The notes under the pieces: generated by a model
Told to the model about the DNA's origin: nothing
Databases searched by the model: none
Seen by the model: the letters and a program-made list of their open reading frames with translations, nothing else
Origin: Butyricimonas faecalis
Lineage (GTDB): Bacteria > Bacteroidota > Bacteroidia > Bacteroidales > Marinifilaceae
Direction of reading: 5' to 3'
NCBI RefSeq assembly: GCF_003991565.1
Contig: NZ_CP032819.1
Span: forward strand, 3,782,001 to 3,846,000
Length of the DNA stretch: 64,000 nucleotides
Translations under genes and position numbers: made by a program
In this document: in pieces, positions 1 to 8,315 of the stretch
Layout: every line of letters begins with the position of its first letter
Numbering within the stretch: the first letter of the stretch is position 1

Positions 1-1067
1 TGCAGCAAAGAAGAGGCCGGGCAGATTAAGTTGGGACAGCTCCGGGGACAGTTGCCCGCTACCCGTGTCAAATACAAGGATACCATCGAGGCGTGCGGGA
101 GCATGGAGCATATCGGATTGCACGTAAATTCGGGTTGGAAGGCACGAATCTGGGCAGGCAGCCGTGTACGCACTACCCCGAGATAATCGAATGGCGCGAG
201 AAGGTGCGCGATTGGCTGGGTATCGGTGACGGGCTGCCGCGCGGCACGCGCCGCTCCTGCAAGGAATAGTATGCTGAGGCCGTCAGGCTCTTGCAGGGTA
301 ACTCGTATGTCACGGTGCCGGAGGTTGCCGACTCCTGCGGGCTTTCCTATACCGGACTGGAACAGCACCTGTTGTTCTACCATAAGGATCTGGTGAAGCG
401 GCGCATCAGGATACGCAAGAAGGCTCTCCGACGGCAGCGGAAAGGGGAAATCACCGGTCGGGGTACCGTGCACGCCCCCTCTCCGGAGTTGGTGGAGAAG
501 TATGCCGAAGCGGTGCATCTGTATGCCACGACACCCATGTCGGCCGCACGGATAGCCGGGAAGACGGGAGTGTCGAAGAAGGGATTCTACGAGCACCTGC
601 AAAGGTGGCATCTGGACCTGGTATGCAGGCGGAAGAATATCCCCTACGAGGAAGGGCGGCTAGTGGACTGGTCTAAAGTCCGGAAATACAACCCCGCGAC
701 AAAGGCCAAATATGCCGAAGCCATCCGCCGGCTGAAAGAAAGCGGGCTGCCGACGGCACAGGTCGCCGCCGAGTTCGGGCTGCAACCCGAAGCGTTCCGC
801 AGCTACCTGAAGGAACACGAGCCGGAACTGTATGCCCGGAAGGGAATGGTCAGGACGGATACGGGCGGCGCGGTGTCCCGCCGCAGCATGGAGAAATACA
901 GCGAGGCCATGCACCTGTACGGCACGACAACCGAAAGCGTGAAGTCGTTGGCCAGGCGGTTCGGGTTCAACGACTGCTCGTTCGGGCAGTTCATCAGAAG
1001 GAATTTCCCCGAACTGGTCGAAAAGCACAACGAAATCGTCCAGAAAAAAGGAAAACAAAATAAATAA
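1..1067 (+). pseudogene. Decayed multi-HTH repeat protein (5' end outside window)
   Basis: The protein is built from repeated units of about 70 residues. Each unit starts with a K-Y-(A/S)-E-A-like helix and continues into a helix-turn-helix-like stretch (for example AARIAGKTGVSKKGFYEHL). Units start near nt 95, 270, 500, 690 and 890. The frame open from position 1 runs to about nt 113. Homology then continues one frame over (IARKFGLEGTNLG, from nt 117), which indicates a single-base indel at about 111-117. A TAG at 267-269 sits where the other units have the Lys of K-Y-A-E-A, so it looks like an AAG-to-TAG nonsense mutation. The only open part, 291-1067, would need a TTG start inside a repeat unit and is not a credible gene. 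It is much more GC-rich than the DNA that follows. I cannot name the family. It resembles repeated-HTH proteins found on Bacteroidales mobile DNA. Confidence 0.6.
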
Positions 1068-1878
1068 CCGGCTTTCGTATGCCGCTCCGTTGCGGAAGAT
1101 AAGCTGTCATAGACAGTCTGACAAAATTCAATTAGGATACCTACTATCAAAATGATTTGCAGGATTATCCGATTCTGTCATTTTTCAATACACTCTCTCT
1201 AATAATCATCAAGGTTAGATGGACATTCATCGCATTTTTTTTCTGTCTTTTAATCCTAAGTGTTGCATAATATCGGATAACGATTTAGGTTCAACGCAGC
1301 TGACAATCTTATTCAATCGACTATCAACTTTTGGGGAACCCCCAAGCATCATGGACATTTTTTAATATCCGGTTGCGATAAATACAGATAAATACTACAT
1401 CTTCTCTCAAAATACTGTTATTGGGGACCCAGCATTATACCTTGATTTATAAAAACAAGGAATCTATATACCAATTTACTGTCAACCAACTTTCTTCCAA
1501 CTTCGCCATACTTTCTCTATAAACAGATAGAGTTAAGTTACTTACTATCTGTTGGGGAAAACAAAAATTTTTTCTCTGTTTATAGAGGAAATAAGCAATT
1601 AAATGCGGGTAAAAGAAAACTTGCTCCTTATCTACAGAACGTAGCCCATTTGAAACCCGTTTAGACTTACTTAGCATGAAGTGACAAAAATTTGGCATGA
1701 AAACAAGTATCCTCGTCATGCGCTGTAAAGTGGTACATAATATATAGTATGAAAACGTCTAATTATTGGGAAGTGTATGACCGATAAGTTCAGACTAACA
1801 ATAATGAAGCAAAAAAGGTTTTGTTACAAATAAGTCTGAGTGTAAGTTATATAGAGAGATTGTTCGACAAAAATTCCG
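1068..1878. other. Long AT-rich leader/intergenic region without a gene
   Basis: No convincing coding sequence is seen on either strand. The region contains a G/C hairpin (TTGGGG at 1331-1336 pairing with CCCCAA at 1340-1345) and a 13-bp perfect inverted repeat (1515-1527 and 1575-1587, core CTCTATAAACAGA). It separates the decayed HTH gene from the invertible promoter segment. Part of it may be an untranslated leader or lie downstream of the leftward-facing promoter when the segment is OFF. Confidence 0.5.
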
Positions 1879-2102
1879 TTCTCTCCATAAGAGAAGTATT
1901 TGGGATACAAAATTATACAATTCACTGAAAATAACAATATAAAAATGATATAATTTTCAACCGAGTGCCTCATTTCAAACAGATGTTATAGGTTTTACTC
2001 AACAGTTGTTAAGTGAATCGTCTTCCAAGCAAATAAAACAAATATTGTTTACTAGCTGATTACAACCAATTTTATATTCAAATACTTCTCTTATGGAGAG
2101 AA
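1879..2102. repeat. Invertible segment with 24-bp perfect inverted repeats
   Basis: Positions 1879-1902 and 2079-2102 are exact reverse complements over 24 bp (core CCATAAGAGAAGTATTT) and enclose 176 bp. The architecture is that of the phase-variable capsule promoters described in Bacteroides: inverted repeats of about 20-25 bp, an enclosed segment just under 200 bp, placed a few hundred bp ahead of an upxY gene. Each arm is itself quasi-palindromic. The gap from the right arm to the upxY ATG at 2304 is about 200 bp and carries no gene. No invertase gene lies next to it, so the recombinase would act in trans. Confidence 0.85.
1908..1937 (-). promoter_or_regulatory. Putative capsule promoter, facing away from upxY
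   Basis: On the minus strand TAATTTTG (plus-strand 1908-1915) fits the Bacteroidetes -7 box TAnnTTTG. TTG (plus-strand 1935-1937) lies 19 bp upstream as a partial -33 box. It sits just inside the left inverted repeat and points left. Inversion would place it just inside the right repeat, pointing at upxY. As assembled the locus therefore looks OFF. A weaker rightward TAATTTTC at 1951-1958 is the only competing match seen. Confidence 0.5.
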
Positions 2103-2303
2103 GTAGCAGAAGATGGAGCCGGAAACGGCTTCAGAGATTTTGTGCATGTGTGAGATAACGGAATCTTTTATGGTGTAAACATGAACAGATATACTGACAT
2201 GGGAAGTTATTCTCCAGCTTTTGAAAAGAATGTTTGTAACTGCTTGATATGTAGTATAATTTACAATCTTGCAGGATTAGAAGAATTGTCCTAAATCCAA
2301 AAT

Positions 2304-2852
2304 ATGGCTACTTCGGAAGGTGAAAAACAGACATGCTGGTACGTGATGCGCGACCTTAAACGGGCCAATGCCAAGTTGCCCGCATACAAGCAACTGTTGA
2401 ACGAGCATTTCGAGGTGTTCACTCCCATGAAAGAGCAGTTGAGTGTTCATGGCGGCAAACGGACTCGGGAAGAAGTTCCCTTTATCCAGGATTTGCTTTT
2501 TGTTCATGATACCCAGGAAGCTATTGATCCGTTTGTGGAAAAGTATCCCACGATACAGTATCGTTTCCAGAAGGGAGGTGGTTACAAAAATCCGATGACT
2601 GTCGCTGATGCGGACATGGAGCGGTTCATACATGCTGTAAGTGTGTCGAAAAATCCGAAATATTATCTTCCTGGCGAATTGACACCCTCTATGTGCGGAC
2701 GGCACATCCGTATTGTAGGCGGTCCTTTGGACGGTTATGAAGGAAAATTGCTGACTGTACGCGGGTCGAAAACGAAACGTCTGTTAGTGGAGCTGCCCGA
2801 GTTCTTTTCCGTAGGGGTGGAAGTCAATCCCGAATATATCAGGCTATTATAA
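2304..2852 (+). CDS. upxY: UpxY family transcription antiterminator
   Basis: A NusG-like specialised antiterminator of 182 aa, the usual UpxY size. The NGN domain covers about residues 10-110, opening with CWYVMRDLKRANAK. A KOW domain covers about residues 125-180, with the hallmark VGGPLDGYEGKL followed by a basic patch SKTKRL. In Bacteroides each UpxY acts on the 5' leader of its own capsule operon so that RNA polymerase reads through to the distal genes. Here it is the first intact gene downstream of the invertible segment and reads in the same direction as the whole polysaccharide cluster. No recognisable UpxZ antagonist follows. Confidence 0.9.
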   Translation: MATSEGEKQTCWYVMRDLKRANAKLPAYKQLLNEHFEVFTPMKEQLSVHGGKRTREEVPFIQDLLFVHDTQEAIDPFVEKYPTIQYRFQKGGGYKNPMTVADADMERFIHAVSVSKNPKYYLPGELTPSMCGRHIRIVGGPLDGYEGKLLTVRGSKTKRLLVELPEFFSVGVEVNPEYIRLL

Positions 2853-2856
2853 AATA

Positions 2857-3074
2857 ATGATATGTAAGCCCGACTCTATTTTGGATGATATATGGTCCAA
2901 AGTTAAAGCGGTGTGCATTGATTATGACCTGCCGGACGAGCTGCGGATATTAAAGGTTATGCTCCGGAACAAGATGAGTACTGGTTTCTGTTATCTGTTT
3001 TGACAAATGCATCTGTACAGAACAGCCCGGCGCATGTTACAATGAGGATAAAACCTGCATTTCTGGCTTTGTAA
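2857..3074 (+). pseudogene. Small capsule-locus ORF, probably frameshifted
   Basis: An ATG at 2857, 4 nt after the upxY stop, opens a 48-codon frame ending at 3003. At about 2943-2950 another frame takes over smoothly (DELR in the first frame, then DIKGYAPEQDEYWFLL in the second) and runs to TAA at 3072-3074. Joined, the two would give a protein of about 71 residues. A single-base deletion in the codon before GAT ATT would explain this. The position fits upxZ, but the sequence does not resemble UpxZ, so I leave it unnamed. Alternatively the 48-aa product is real. Confidence 0.4.
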
Positions 3075-3124
3075 AATTGAATATACGCTAATTCCCGACA
3101 ACGGATGAAACATTTTTGAAAGTA

Positions 3125-3520
3125 ATGAATGGTTACAATTCCGGAACTGAGCCTTGCTGGATGCCATTGATGGAACTCATCGAAACATGCCTGTTCGACA
3201 TCATTCACACAGAAGATACAACCGGACGATTCATTCGTCTGTATGGAGCAGGTGACTATTGGCACGCATTCGAAGAATCCGCCTACCAATTGAGTCAGCT
3301 GTTCGTGACACACGATGTAACTGTACTCAGGCATAAAGTTTACCCATTTCCCGTTTTAATGGTCAGCATCTCGGATGACGAACTCCAGGCTTACGGCAAA
3401 AATCACATCTTCAGAAAGAAAGTATCAGGGTACAGGGAACTTGTTGGGATAGGAATCTCGATGAAGCGGTACAAGGAATGGCACAAAAAAGAGGTGATGA
3501 AATTCTCTTCTCTTCCATGA
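3125..3520 (+). CDS. Hypothetical protein in capsule operon leader
   Basis: About 131 residues from the ATG at 3125. An in-frame TTG at 3116 is the alternative start, and a stop lies at 3089-3091. It has no signal peptide and no membrane segment, and a basic C-terminus (MKRYKEWHKKEVMKF). I do not recognise the family. It lies between upxY and the initiating sugar-phosphate transferase, so a cytoplasmic regulatory role in the locus is possible but unproven. It may have formed one unit with the broken small frame immediately upstream. Confidence 0.55.
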   Translation: MNGYNSGTEPCWMPLMELIETCLFDIIHTEDTTGRFIRLYGAGDYWHAFEESAYQLSQLFVTHDVTVLRHKVYPFPVLMVSISDDELQAYGKNHIFRKKVSGYRELVGIGISMKRYKEWHKKEVMKFSSLP

Positions 3521-3554
3521 CTTTGCACAAGTAAAGAACAAATTCTGACATAAT

Positions 3555-4676
3555 ATGATTTTTTGGATAGTTAATTGCAGTATTGCATTCCTGATCTGTG
3601 TGTTCTGTGCGGGTATCATCATTCCCCAGATTTTGTTGATCGCTTTCCGCAAGCGGTTATTCGACCTTCCCGACGAACGGAAGATTCATCATTGTGCCGT
3701 GCCCCGGTTGGGCGGCATCGCATTCAAGCCGGTAGTGTTTTTCACCGTAGCCTTGTTGCTGGGGATCAATATGGTTATGGGGCATTCGGAGATGTTGTCC
3801 GAAATCGAGAACGATGTTCGGCCCTTGGCTTTCGCCTTCTGCTCCATCATGGTTCTGTATCTGGTTGGCATGGCCGATGACTTGATCGGCATCCGTTATC
3901 GAGCCAAGTTCGTTATCCAGATTCTGTGCGGCATGATGCTTATCGCCGGTGGTATATATATCGATAACCTGTACGGCATTCTAGGCATTCATTCGGTTCC
4001 ATTATGGCTGGGGTATCCTCTGACCATTCTGTTCGTGGTCTTCATCATCAATGCCATCAACCTGATCGATGGCATTGACGGACTGGCTTCCGGGCTATGC
4101 AGTATTGCCTGTTTGCTTTATGGGTTGACTTTTCTTATGTTTCACCAGTATATATATGCCATGCTGGCGTTCGCCACATTAGGGGTGTTAGTGCCGTTCT
4201 TTTATTACAATGTTTTCGGGAATGCCGAGCACGGAAAAAAGATTTTCATGGGTGACACAGGCAGCCTGACCGTTGGCATGATGCTCTGTCTTCTCAGTCT
4301 CAAGTTGACTATGTGTGGGACAGATGATAATACGGTACATATAAATCCGATGGTGCTGGCATTCTCCCCGCTGCTGATTCCTTGCTGTGATGTGGTCCGG
4401 GTTTATCTGCATCGGGTACGCAACGGAAAGAACCCGTTCTTGCCGGATAAGAACCATATCCACCATAAACTACTTGCTGTCGGAATGCAGCAGCGAAGTG
4501 TCATGATTATCGTCATATCCGTATCGACCGTATTCATACTGTTTAATATTCTTCTCTCCCTTTATCTGAATGTAAACTGGATCGTACTAGTCGATATCCT
4601 GATATGGACTTTCACCAATATCCGACTGACGAAACGTATCGGACAGCTTCAGTCGAGACAGGCAACCAACAAATAA
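3555..4676 (+). CDS. wecA: WecA/MraY-family undecaprenyl-phosphate GlcNAc-1-P transferase
   Basis: A polytopic inner-membrane enzyme of 373 aa that should transfer a HexNAc-1-phosphate from its UDP donor to undecaprenyl phosphate, starting the repeat unit. The family motifs are visible: FDLPDERKIHH near residues 36-46, the Mg-binding MADD at about 106-109, NLIDGIDGLASG at 169-180, GDTGS at 233-237 and the HIHH loop at 301-304. About ten hydrophobic helices are evident. The co-encoded WecB, WecC and WecG homologues make UDP-GlcNAc the likely donor, as in enterobacterial common antigen. In many Bacteroides capsule loci the initiating transferase is last. Here it comes first, before the export genes. 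Confidence 0.9.
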   Translation: MIFWIVNCSIAFLICVFCAGIIIPQILLIAFRKRLFDLPDERKIHHCAVPRLGGIAFKPVVFFTVALLLGINMVMGHSEMLSEIENDVRPLAFAFCSIMVLYLVGMADDLIGIRYRAKFVIQILCGMMLIAGGIYIDNLYGILGIHSVPLWLGYPLTILFVVFIINAINLIDGIDGLASGLCSIACLLYGLTFLMFHQYIYAMLAFATLGVLVPFFYYNVFGNAEHGKKIFMGDTGSLTVGMMLCLLSLKLTMCGTDDNTVHINPMVLAFSPLLIPCCDVVRVYLHRVRNGKNPFLPDKNHIHHKLLAVGMQQRSVMIIVISVSTVFILFNILLSLYLNVNWIVLVDILIWTFTNIRLTKRIGQLQSRQATNK

Positions 4677-4689
4677 AAATCAATGAAAT

Positions 4690-5481
4690 ATGAAAATCAG
4701 ATACATTTTACTCTTATTGACCGTGGCTTCCCTGCTAGGATCATGTGCCGCGCCGAAAGTCGCTTATTTTACGGACCTGAAACCGGGTATGGCAGAGCAG
4801 GTTCTTAATCCATTGGAAATCAGGGTACGTCCCGAAGACAAGATTTCCATATTGGTCAACAGCAAAGACCCTTTGTTGATGGACCTTTTCAACCTTCCGA
4901 TTATATCCCGACAAATCGGTATAAGATCAGAAGCATCCAACAATCAAGGAATGTCAGGATACACGATAAACAAGGATGGAAATATCGATTTTCCCGTGCT
5001 GGGGCATATCCATGTGGCGGGAATGACACGCGAGGAGATTGCCTTGTGCATAAAAGAAGAGTTGATCTCGAAAAACCTCGTAAAAGATCCGGTAGTAACA
5101 GTGGAATTCATGAACCTGACCGTTTCCGTGTTGGGTGAGGTCGCCAACCCCGGACGTTTCAATATCGACAAGGACAGGCTGACGCTCCTGGACGCTTTAA
5201 GCATGGCCGGGGACCTTACCGTCTACGGGAAACGGGAGAACGTGCTGGTACAGCGGGAGGAAAACGGCAAAAAGACCCTGTACCGGGTCAATCTGAATTC
5301 GGGATATGACCTTTATGCTTCTCCCGTGTACTACCTGCAACAGAACGATATTGTTTATGTCGAACCTAACTCGGTCAGGGCAAGACAATCGACAGTCAAT
5401 GGGAACAACGTGCGGTCTACCTCTTTTTGGTTATCGTTGGCCTCGCTGCTGACCACCATTACCGTGTTGATCGTGAAATAA
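4690..5481 (+). CDS. wza: Wza-like polysaccharide export lipoprotein
   Basis: 263 aa with a lipoprotein signal peptide (lipobox LLGSC, Cys19). The polysaccharide biosynthesis/export domain (about 38-130) contains RVRPEDKISI and DKDGNIDFPVLGHI-like strands. An SLBB beta-grasp domain follows (VSVLGEVANPGRF, from about 150). The C-terminus ends in a hydrophobic helix (WLSLASLLTTITVLIV), as in outer-membrane Wza-type channels. It is expected to form the outer-membrane exit pore and dock with the Wzc co-polymerase encoded 14 bp downstream. Confidence 0.9.
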   Translation: MKIRYILLLLTVASLLGSCAAPKVAYFTDLKPGMAEQVLNPLEIRVRPEDKISILVNSKDPLLMDLFNLPIISRQIGIRSEASNNQGMSGYTINKDGNIDFPVLGHIHVAGMTREEIALCIKEELISKNLVKDPVVTVEFMNLTVSVLGEVANPGRFNIDKDRLTLLDALSMAGDLTVYGKRENVLVQREENGKKTLYRVNLNSGYDLYASPVYYLQQNDIVYVEPNSVRARQSTVNGNNVRSTSFWLSLASLLTTITVLIVK

Positions 5482-5495
5482 ATATAGAATCTGAT

Positions 5496-7913
5496 ATGGC
5501 CGTAAATCAAAAGAATACAAAACCGGGACAGCCGGATGATTTCCTGCGGATACAGGATCTGTTGTACCTGTGCCTCGCGAGGTGGAAGTGGTTCGTCCTG
5601 TCTTTGGCGATAACGACAGGTGTTGCTGCTGTCTATCTGCTGTGTACCCCTGCCGTATATACACGCACTGCTTCGGTGTTGATCAAGGAGGATTCCAAAG
5701 GCAAGTCGGTCTCCCCGGATCTGGAATCCTTTTCGGAGTTTGGGTTGTTCCAGTCCAGCACCAATGTAAATAACGAACTCATCACCTTTCAGTCGCCGGC
5801 TTTAATGACCGAGGTAGTTAAACGATTTCGTTTGGATATGAATTACTTCGTTCCGGGGAAATTCCACCGTCAGGTGGCCTATGGACTGACATTACCAGTG
5901 GATGTAACGATAAGTGACTTTCCTGAAAACGAATCGGCTGGGTTTACATTGGAAGTACAGCCAGACAGCACATTACTCTTATCCGACTTTACACGTAACG
6001 GGACGGAGCTCGACGGAAAGGATATAAAGGGCCGCTTGCTCGACTCCATCACTACGCCATTAGGGAAAATCATTATCCATGCAACCCCCAATTATGTGAA
6101 AGGCGAGACATACACATTGTATGTAGGTAAATCCAGTTTGTATGATGCTGTAAACTCCTGCTCGTCCAATCTGTCCGTTTCATTGAATAATGAGAAAGCG
6201 TCAGTTATCGACCTGTCATTCAGGGATAATTCTGTACAACGGGCGGAGGATGTATTGAGCATGTTGATTTCCGTTTATAATGAGAACTGGGTGAAGGACA
6301 AGAACCAGATCGCTATCAGCACCTCGATGTTCATCAACGAGCGTTTGGGCGTAATCGAACAGGAACTGGGCAACGTGGACGAGGACATTTCATCCTACAA
6401 GTCCGAACATCTGTTACCCGACGTGCAGGCGGCTTCGAGCATGTATATGGCGCAGAGCAGCCAGACGAATGCGCAGATTCTGGCTTTGAACAACCAGCTC
6501 TACATGACCCGCTACATCCGGAACTATTTGTCCAATGACGCCAACCGTACCCAACTGCTTCCGGCCAATTCCGGCATTGAAAGCGCCAATATTGAATCGC
6601 AGATTGCCGAATACAACAAACAACTGTTGCAGCGCAACAGCCTGGTTGCGAACAGTAGTACGGAAAATCCGCTGGTCGTTGATATGGATCAGGCCCTGGC
6701 ATCCATGCGTGGGGCGATAATCAGGTCTATCGACAATCAGATAGTAACCTTGAATTCGCAGATAAAAAGTTTGCGGCAGACGGAGCAACAGACAACATCA
6801 CGTATAGCAGCTAACCCTACACAAGCCAAATACCTGCTCTCGGTGGAACGCCAGCAGAAGGTAAAGGAGGCTCTTTATTTGTTCTTACTGCAAAAGCGTG
6901 AGGAGAACGAACTCTCACAGGCATTTACGGCCTACAATACCCGTATTGTTGCCCCGCCCCACGGTAGCATGTTGCCGATGTCACCCGTGCGCAAAAACAT
7001 CTTAATGGTCGCGTGTGCTTTGGGACTGCTTATTCCGGTAGTCATTATCTTTATATGTGAGAACATGAATACCCGTGTACGGGGAAGAAAAGATCTGGAA
7101 AGCGTAACCGTACCGTTCATCGGTGAAATTCCGCTGTTCACAAGAAAGAAGAAAGGAATATTCAGAAAGAAACCACAGGAAGTCAGGGCCATTGTTGTCA
7201 AGGAGGGCAGCCGTGACATCATCAACGAGGCATTCCGTGTATTGCGTACCAACTTGGAGTTCATGACTGGCAAGGATAAGGCATCGAATGTCATCATCGT
7301 GACCTCGTTCAATCCGGGCAGCGGCAAGTCGTTCCTGACCATGAATATCGCCGTGAGCTTTGCCATTAAAGGGAAGAAAGTGTTGGTAATCGACGGTGAC
7401 CTGCGTCACGGCTCTGCGTCATCCTATATCGACTCTCCTACCAAGGGGTTGAGCGACTATCTTGGCGGCAGGATTGACAATCTCAATGAAATAATTGTCA
7501 CCAATCCGAAACAGAAATATCTGGACATCCTTCCTGTCGGCACCATACCTCCCAACCCCACCGAACTGTTGTTCGACGACCGGCTGAAACAGGTAATAGA
7601 TACCGTAAGGGAACAATACGAATATGTGCTGATTGACTGTCCGCCCATCGAACTGGTGGCCGACACGCAGATAATCGAGAAGCTGGCTGACCGTACTATT
7701 TTCGTGGTTCGTGCAGGATTGCTTGAACTGAGTATGCTTGCTGAACTGGAGAAAATCTACGGGGAGAAAAAATACAAGAACATGTCCCTGATCCTGAATG
7801 GAACCGAGGGAAGCGGTGGTCGCTACGGATACCGTTATGGCTATCGGTATGGTTATCACTATGGTTACGGTTCGGAATATCACTATGGTTCCGATGAAAA
7901 ATATATAGAGTAA
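5496..7913 (+). CDS. wzc: Wzc-like polysaccharide co-polymerase / bacterial tyrosine kinase
   Basis: 805 aa from the ATG at 5496. The longer open frame from 5427 overlaps wza and is unlikely. Wzz-type periplasmic region between two membrane helices (about 25-45 and 500-522) with a coiled-coil stretch and a proline-rich SMLPMSP before the second helix. The cytoplasmic BY-kinase domain has Walker A (NPGSGKS, about 604), Walker A' (VLVIDGDLRHG, about 629) and Walker B (YVLIDCPP, about 708). The C-terminal tail is an extreme tyrosine cluster (RYGYRYGYRYGYHYGYG followed by three more Tyr, 11 Tyr in about 30 residues), the autophosphorylation site of this family. It controls chain length and export. 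The cognate phosphatase gene lies about 400 bp downstream. Confidence 0.92.
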   Translation: MAVNQKNTKPGQPDDFLRIQDLLYLCLARWKWFVLSLAITTGVAAVYLLCTPAVYTRTASVLIKEDSKGKSVSPDLESFSEFGLFQSSTNVNNELITFQSPALMTEVVKRFRLDMNYFVPGKFHRQVAYGLTLPVDVTISDFPENESAGFTLEVQPDSTLLLSDFTRNGTELDGKDIKGRLLDSITTPLGKIIIHATPNYVKGETYTLYVGKSSLYDAVNSCSSNLSVSLNNEKASVIDLSFRDNSVQRAEDVLSMLISVYNENWVKDKNQIAISTSMFINERLGVIEQELGNVDEDISSYKSEHLLPDVQAASSMYMAQSSQTNAQILALNNQLYMTRYIRNYLSNDANRTQLLPANSGIESANIESQIAEYNKQLLQRNSLVANSSTENPLVVDMDQALASMRGAIIRSIDNQIVTLNSQIKSLRQTEQQTTSRIAANPTQAKYLLSVERQQKVKEALYLFLLQKREENELSQAFTAYNTRIVAPPHGSMLPMSPVRKNILMVACALGLLIPVVIIFICENMNTRVRGRKDLESVTVPFIGEIPLFTRKKKGIFRKKPQEVRAIVVKEGSRDIINEAFRVLRTNLEFMTGKDKASNVIIVTSFNPGSGKSFLTMNIAVSFAIKGKKVLVIDGDLRHGSASSYIDSPTKGLSDYLGGRIDNLNEIIVTNPKQKYLDILPVGTIPPNPTELLFDDRLKQVIDTVREQYEYVLIDCPPIELVADTQIIEKLADRTIFVVRAGLLELSMLAELEKIYGEKKYKNMSLILNGTEGSGGRYGYRYGYRYGYHYGYGSEYHYGSDEKYIE

Positions 7914-7992
7914 ATCGTTGATTATCAAGCAATTAAATACGGAGTAAGAATGTAAATTTGATTTCCCTATTGTTTCACTAAAAATCACAACT

Positions 7993-8226
7993 ATGGCACA
8001 GAACGATTTTACAGAAGACAAAGCGACCTTATTCGGTGCGGGTATGGTTACTGTAGGTGTATTTGGTAAAACAGCATTGATTACCAAAGGAGTCGGAGTG
8101 GTTGCCGCAACAAAAGCCGGAGTATTGGCTGGTGGATTTATCTGTCCTCCTGCGGCTATCTGTATCGGTTTAGCTTGTGTTGGGGCCGGGTTGATAAATC
8201 ATTTCGGCAAGCGAAACTGGTGGTGA
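7993..8226 (+). CDS. Small Gly/Ala-rich membrane protein beside Wzc
   Basis: 77 aa. A charged N-terminus (MAQNDFTEDKATLF) is followed by two glycine/alanine-rich hydrophobic segments (about 15-45 and 47-68) and a basic aromatic end (HFGKRNWW). Two Cys flank a proline pair (ICPPAAIC). The layout suggests a membrane hairpin. I do not recognise a family. The gene has its own 79-bp upstream gap and is followed at once by a strong hairpin, so it may be made at a different level from its neighbours. Position between the tyrosine kinase and its phosphatase suggests a modulator of Wzc, but a bacteriocin-like peptide is another reading. Both are inference. Confidence 0.7.
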   Translation: MAQNDFTEDKATLFGAGMVTVGVFGKTALITKGVGVVAATKAGVLAGGFICPPAAICIGLACVGAGLINHFGKRNWW

Positions 8227-8249
8227 AGTTTATCACCGGGACAATCAAT

Positions 8250-8293
8250 TCATTCCCGGATTCCGCATATATGTCATGTGGAATCGGGAATGA
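8250..8293 (+). terminator. Long hairpin between small membrane gene and phosphatase
   Basis: An 18-19 bp stem with one bulge pairs TCATTCCCGGATTCCGCAT (8250-8268) with ATGTGGAATCGGGAATGA (8276-8293). The 7-nt loop is followed by TTAAAAAGTTTTATG. It could be an internal partial terminator or an RNA-stabilising hairpin protecting the mRNA of the 77-aa gene. Confidence 0.65.
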
Positions 8294-8315
8294 TTAAAAA
8301 GTTTTATGTCATTAT

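Noticed and set aside
291..1067. Open frame with TTG start taken as an intact 258-aa gene
   Set aside because: It begins inside a repeat unit directly after a nonsense codon, and homologous repeats continue upstream, so it is the 3' part of a pseudogene.
1447..1719. Minus-strand 90-codon frame
   Set aside because: AT-rich leader DNA with poor codon character. It spans an inverted repeat and has no recognisable product.
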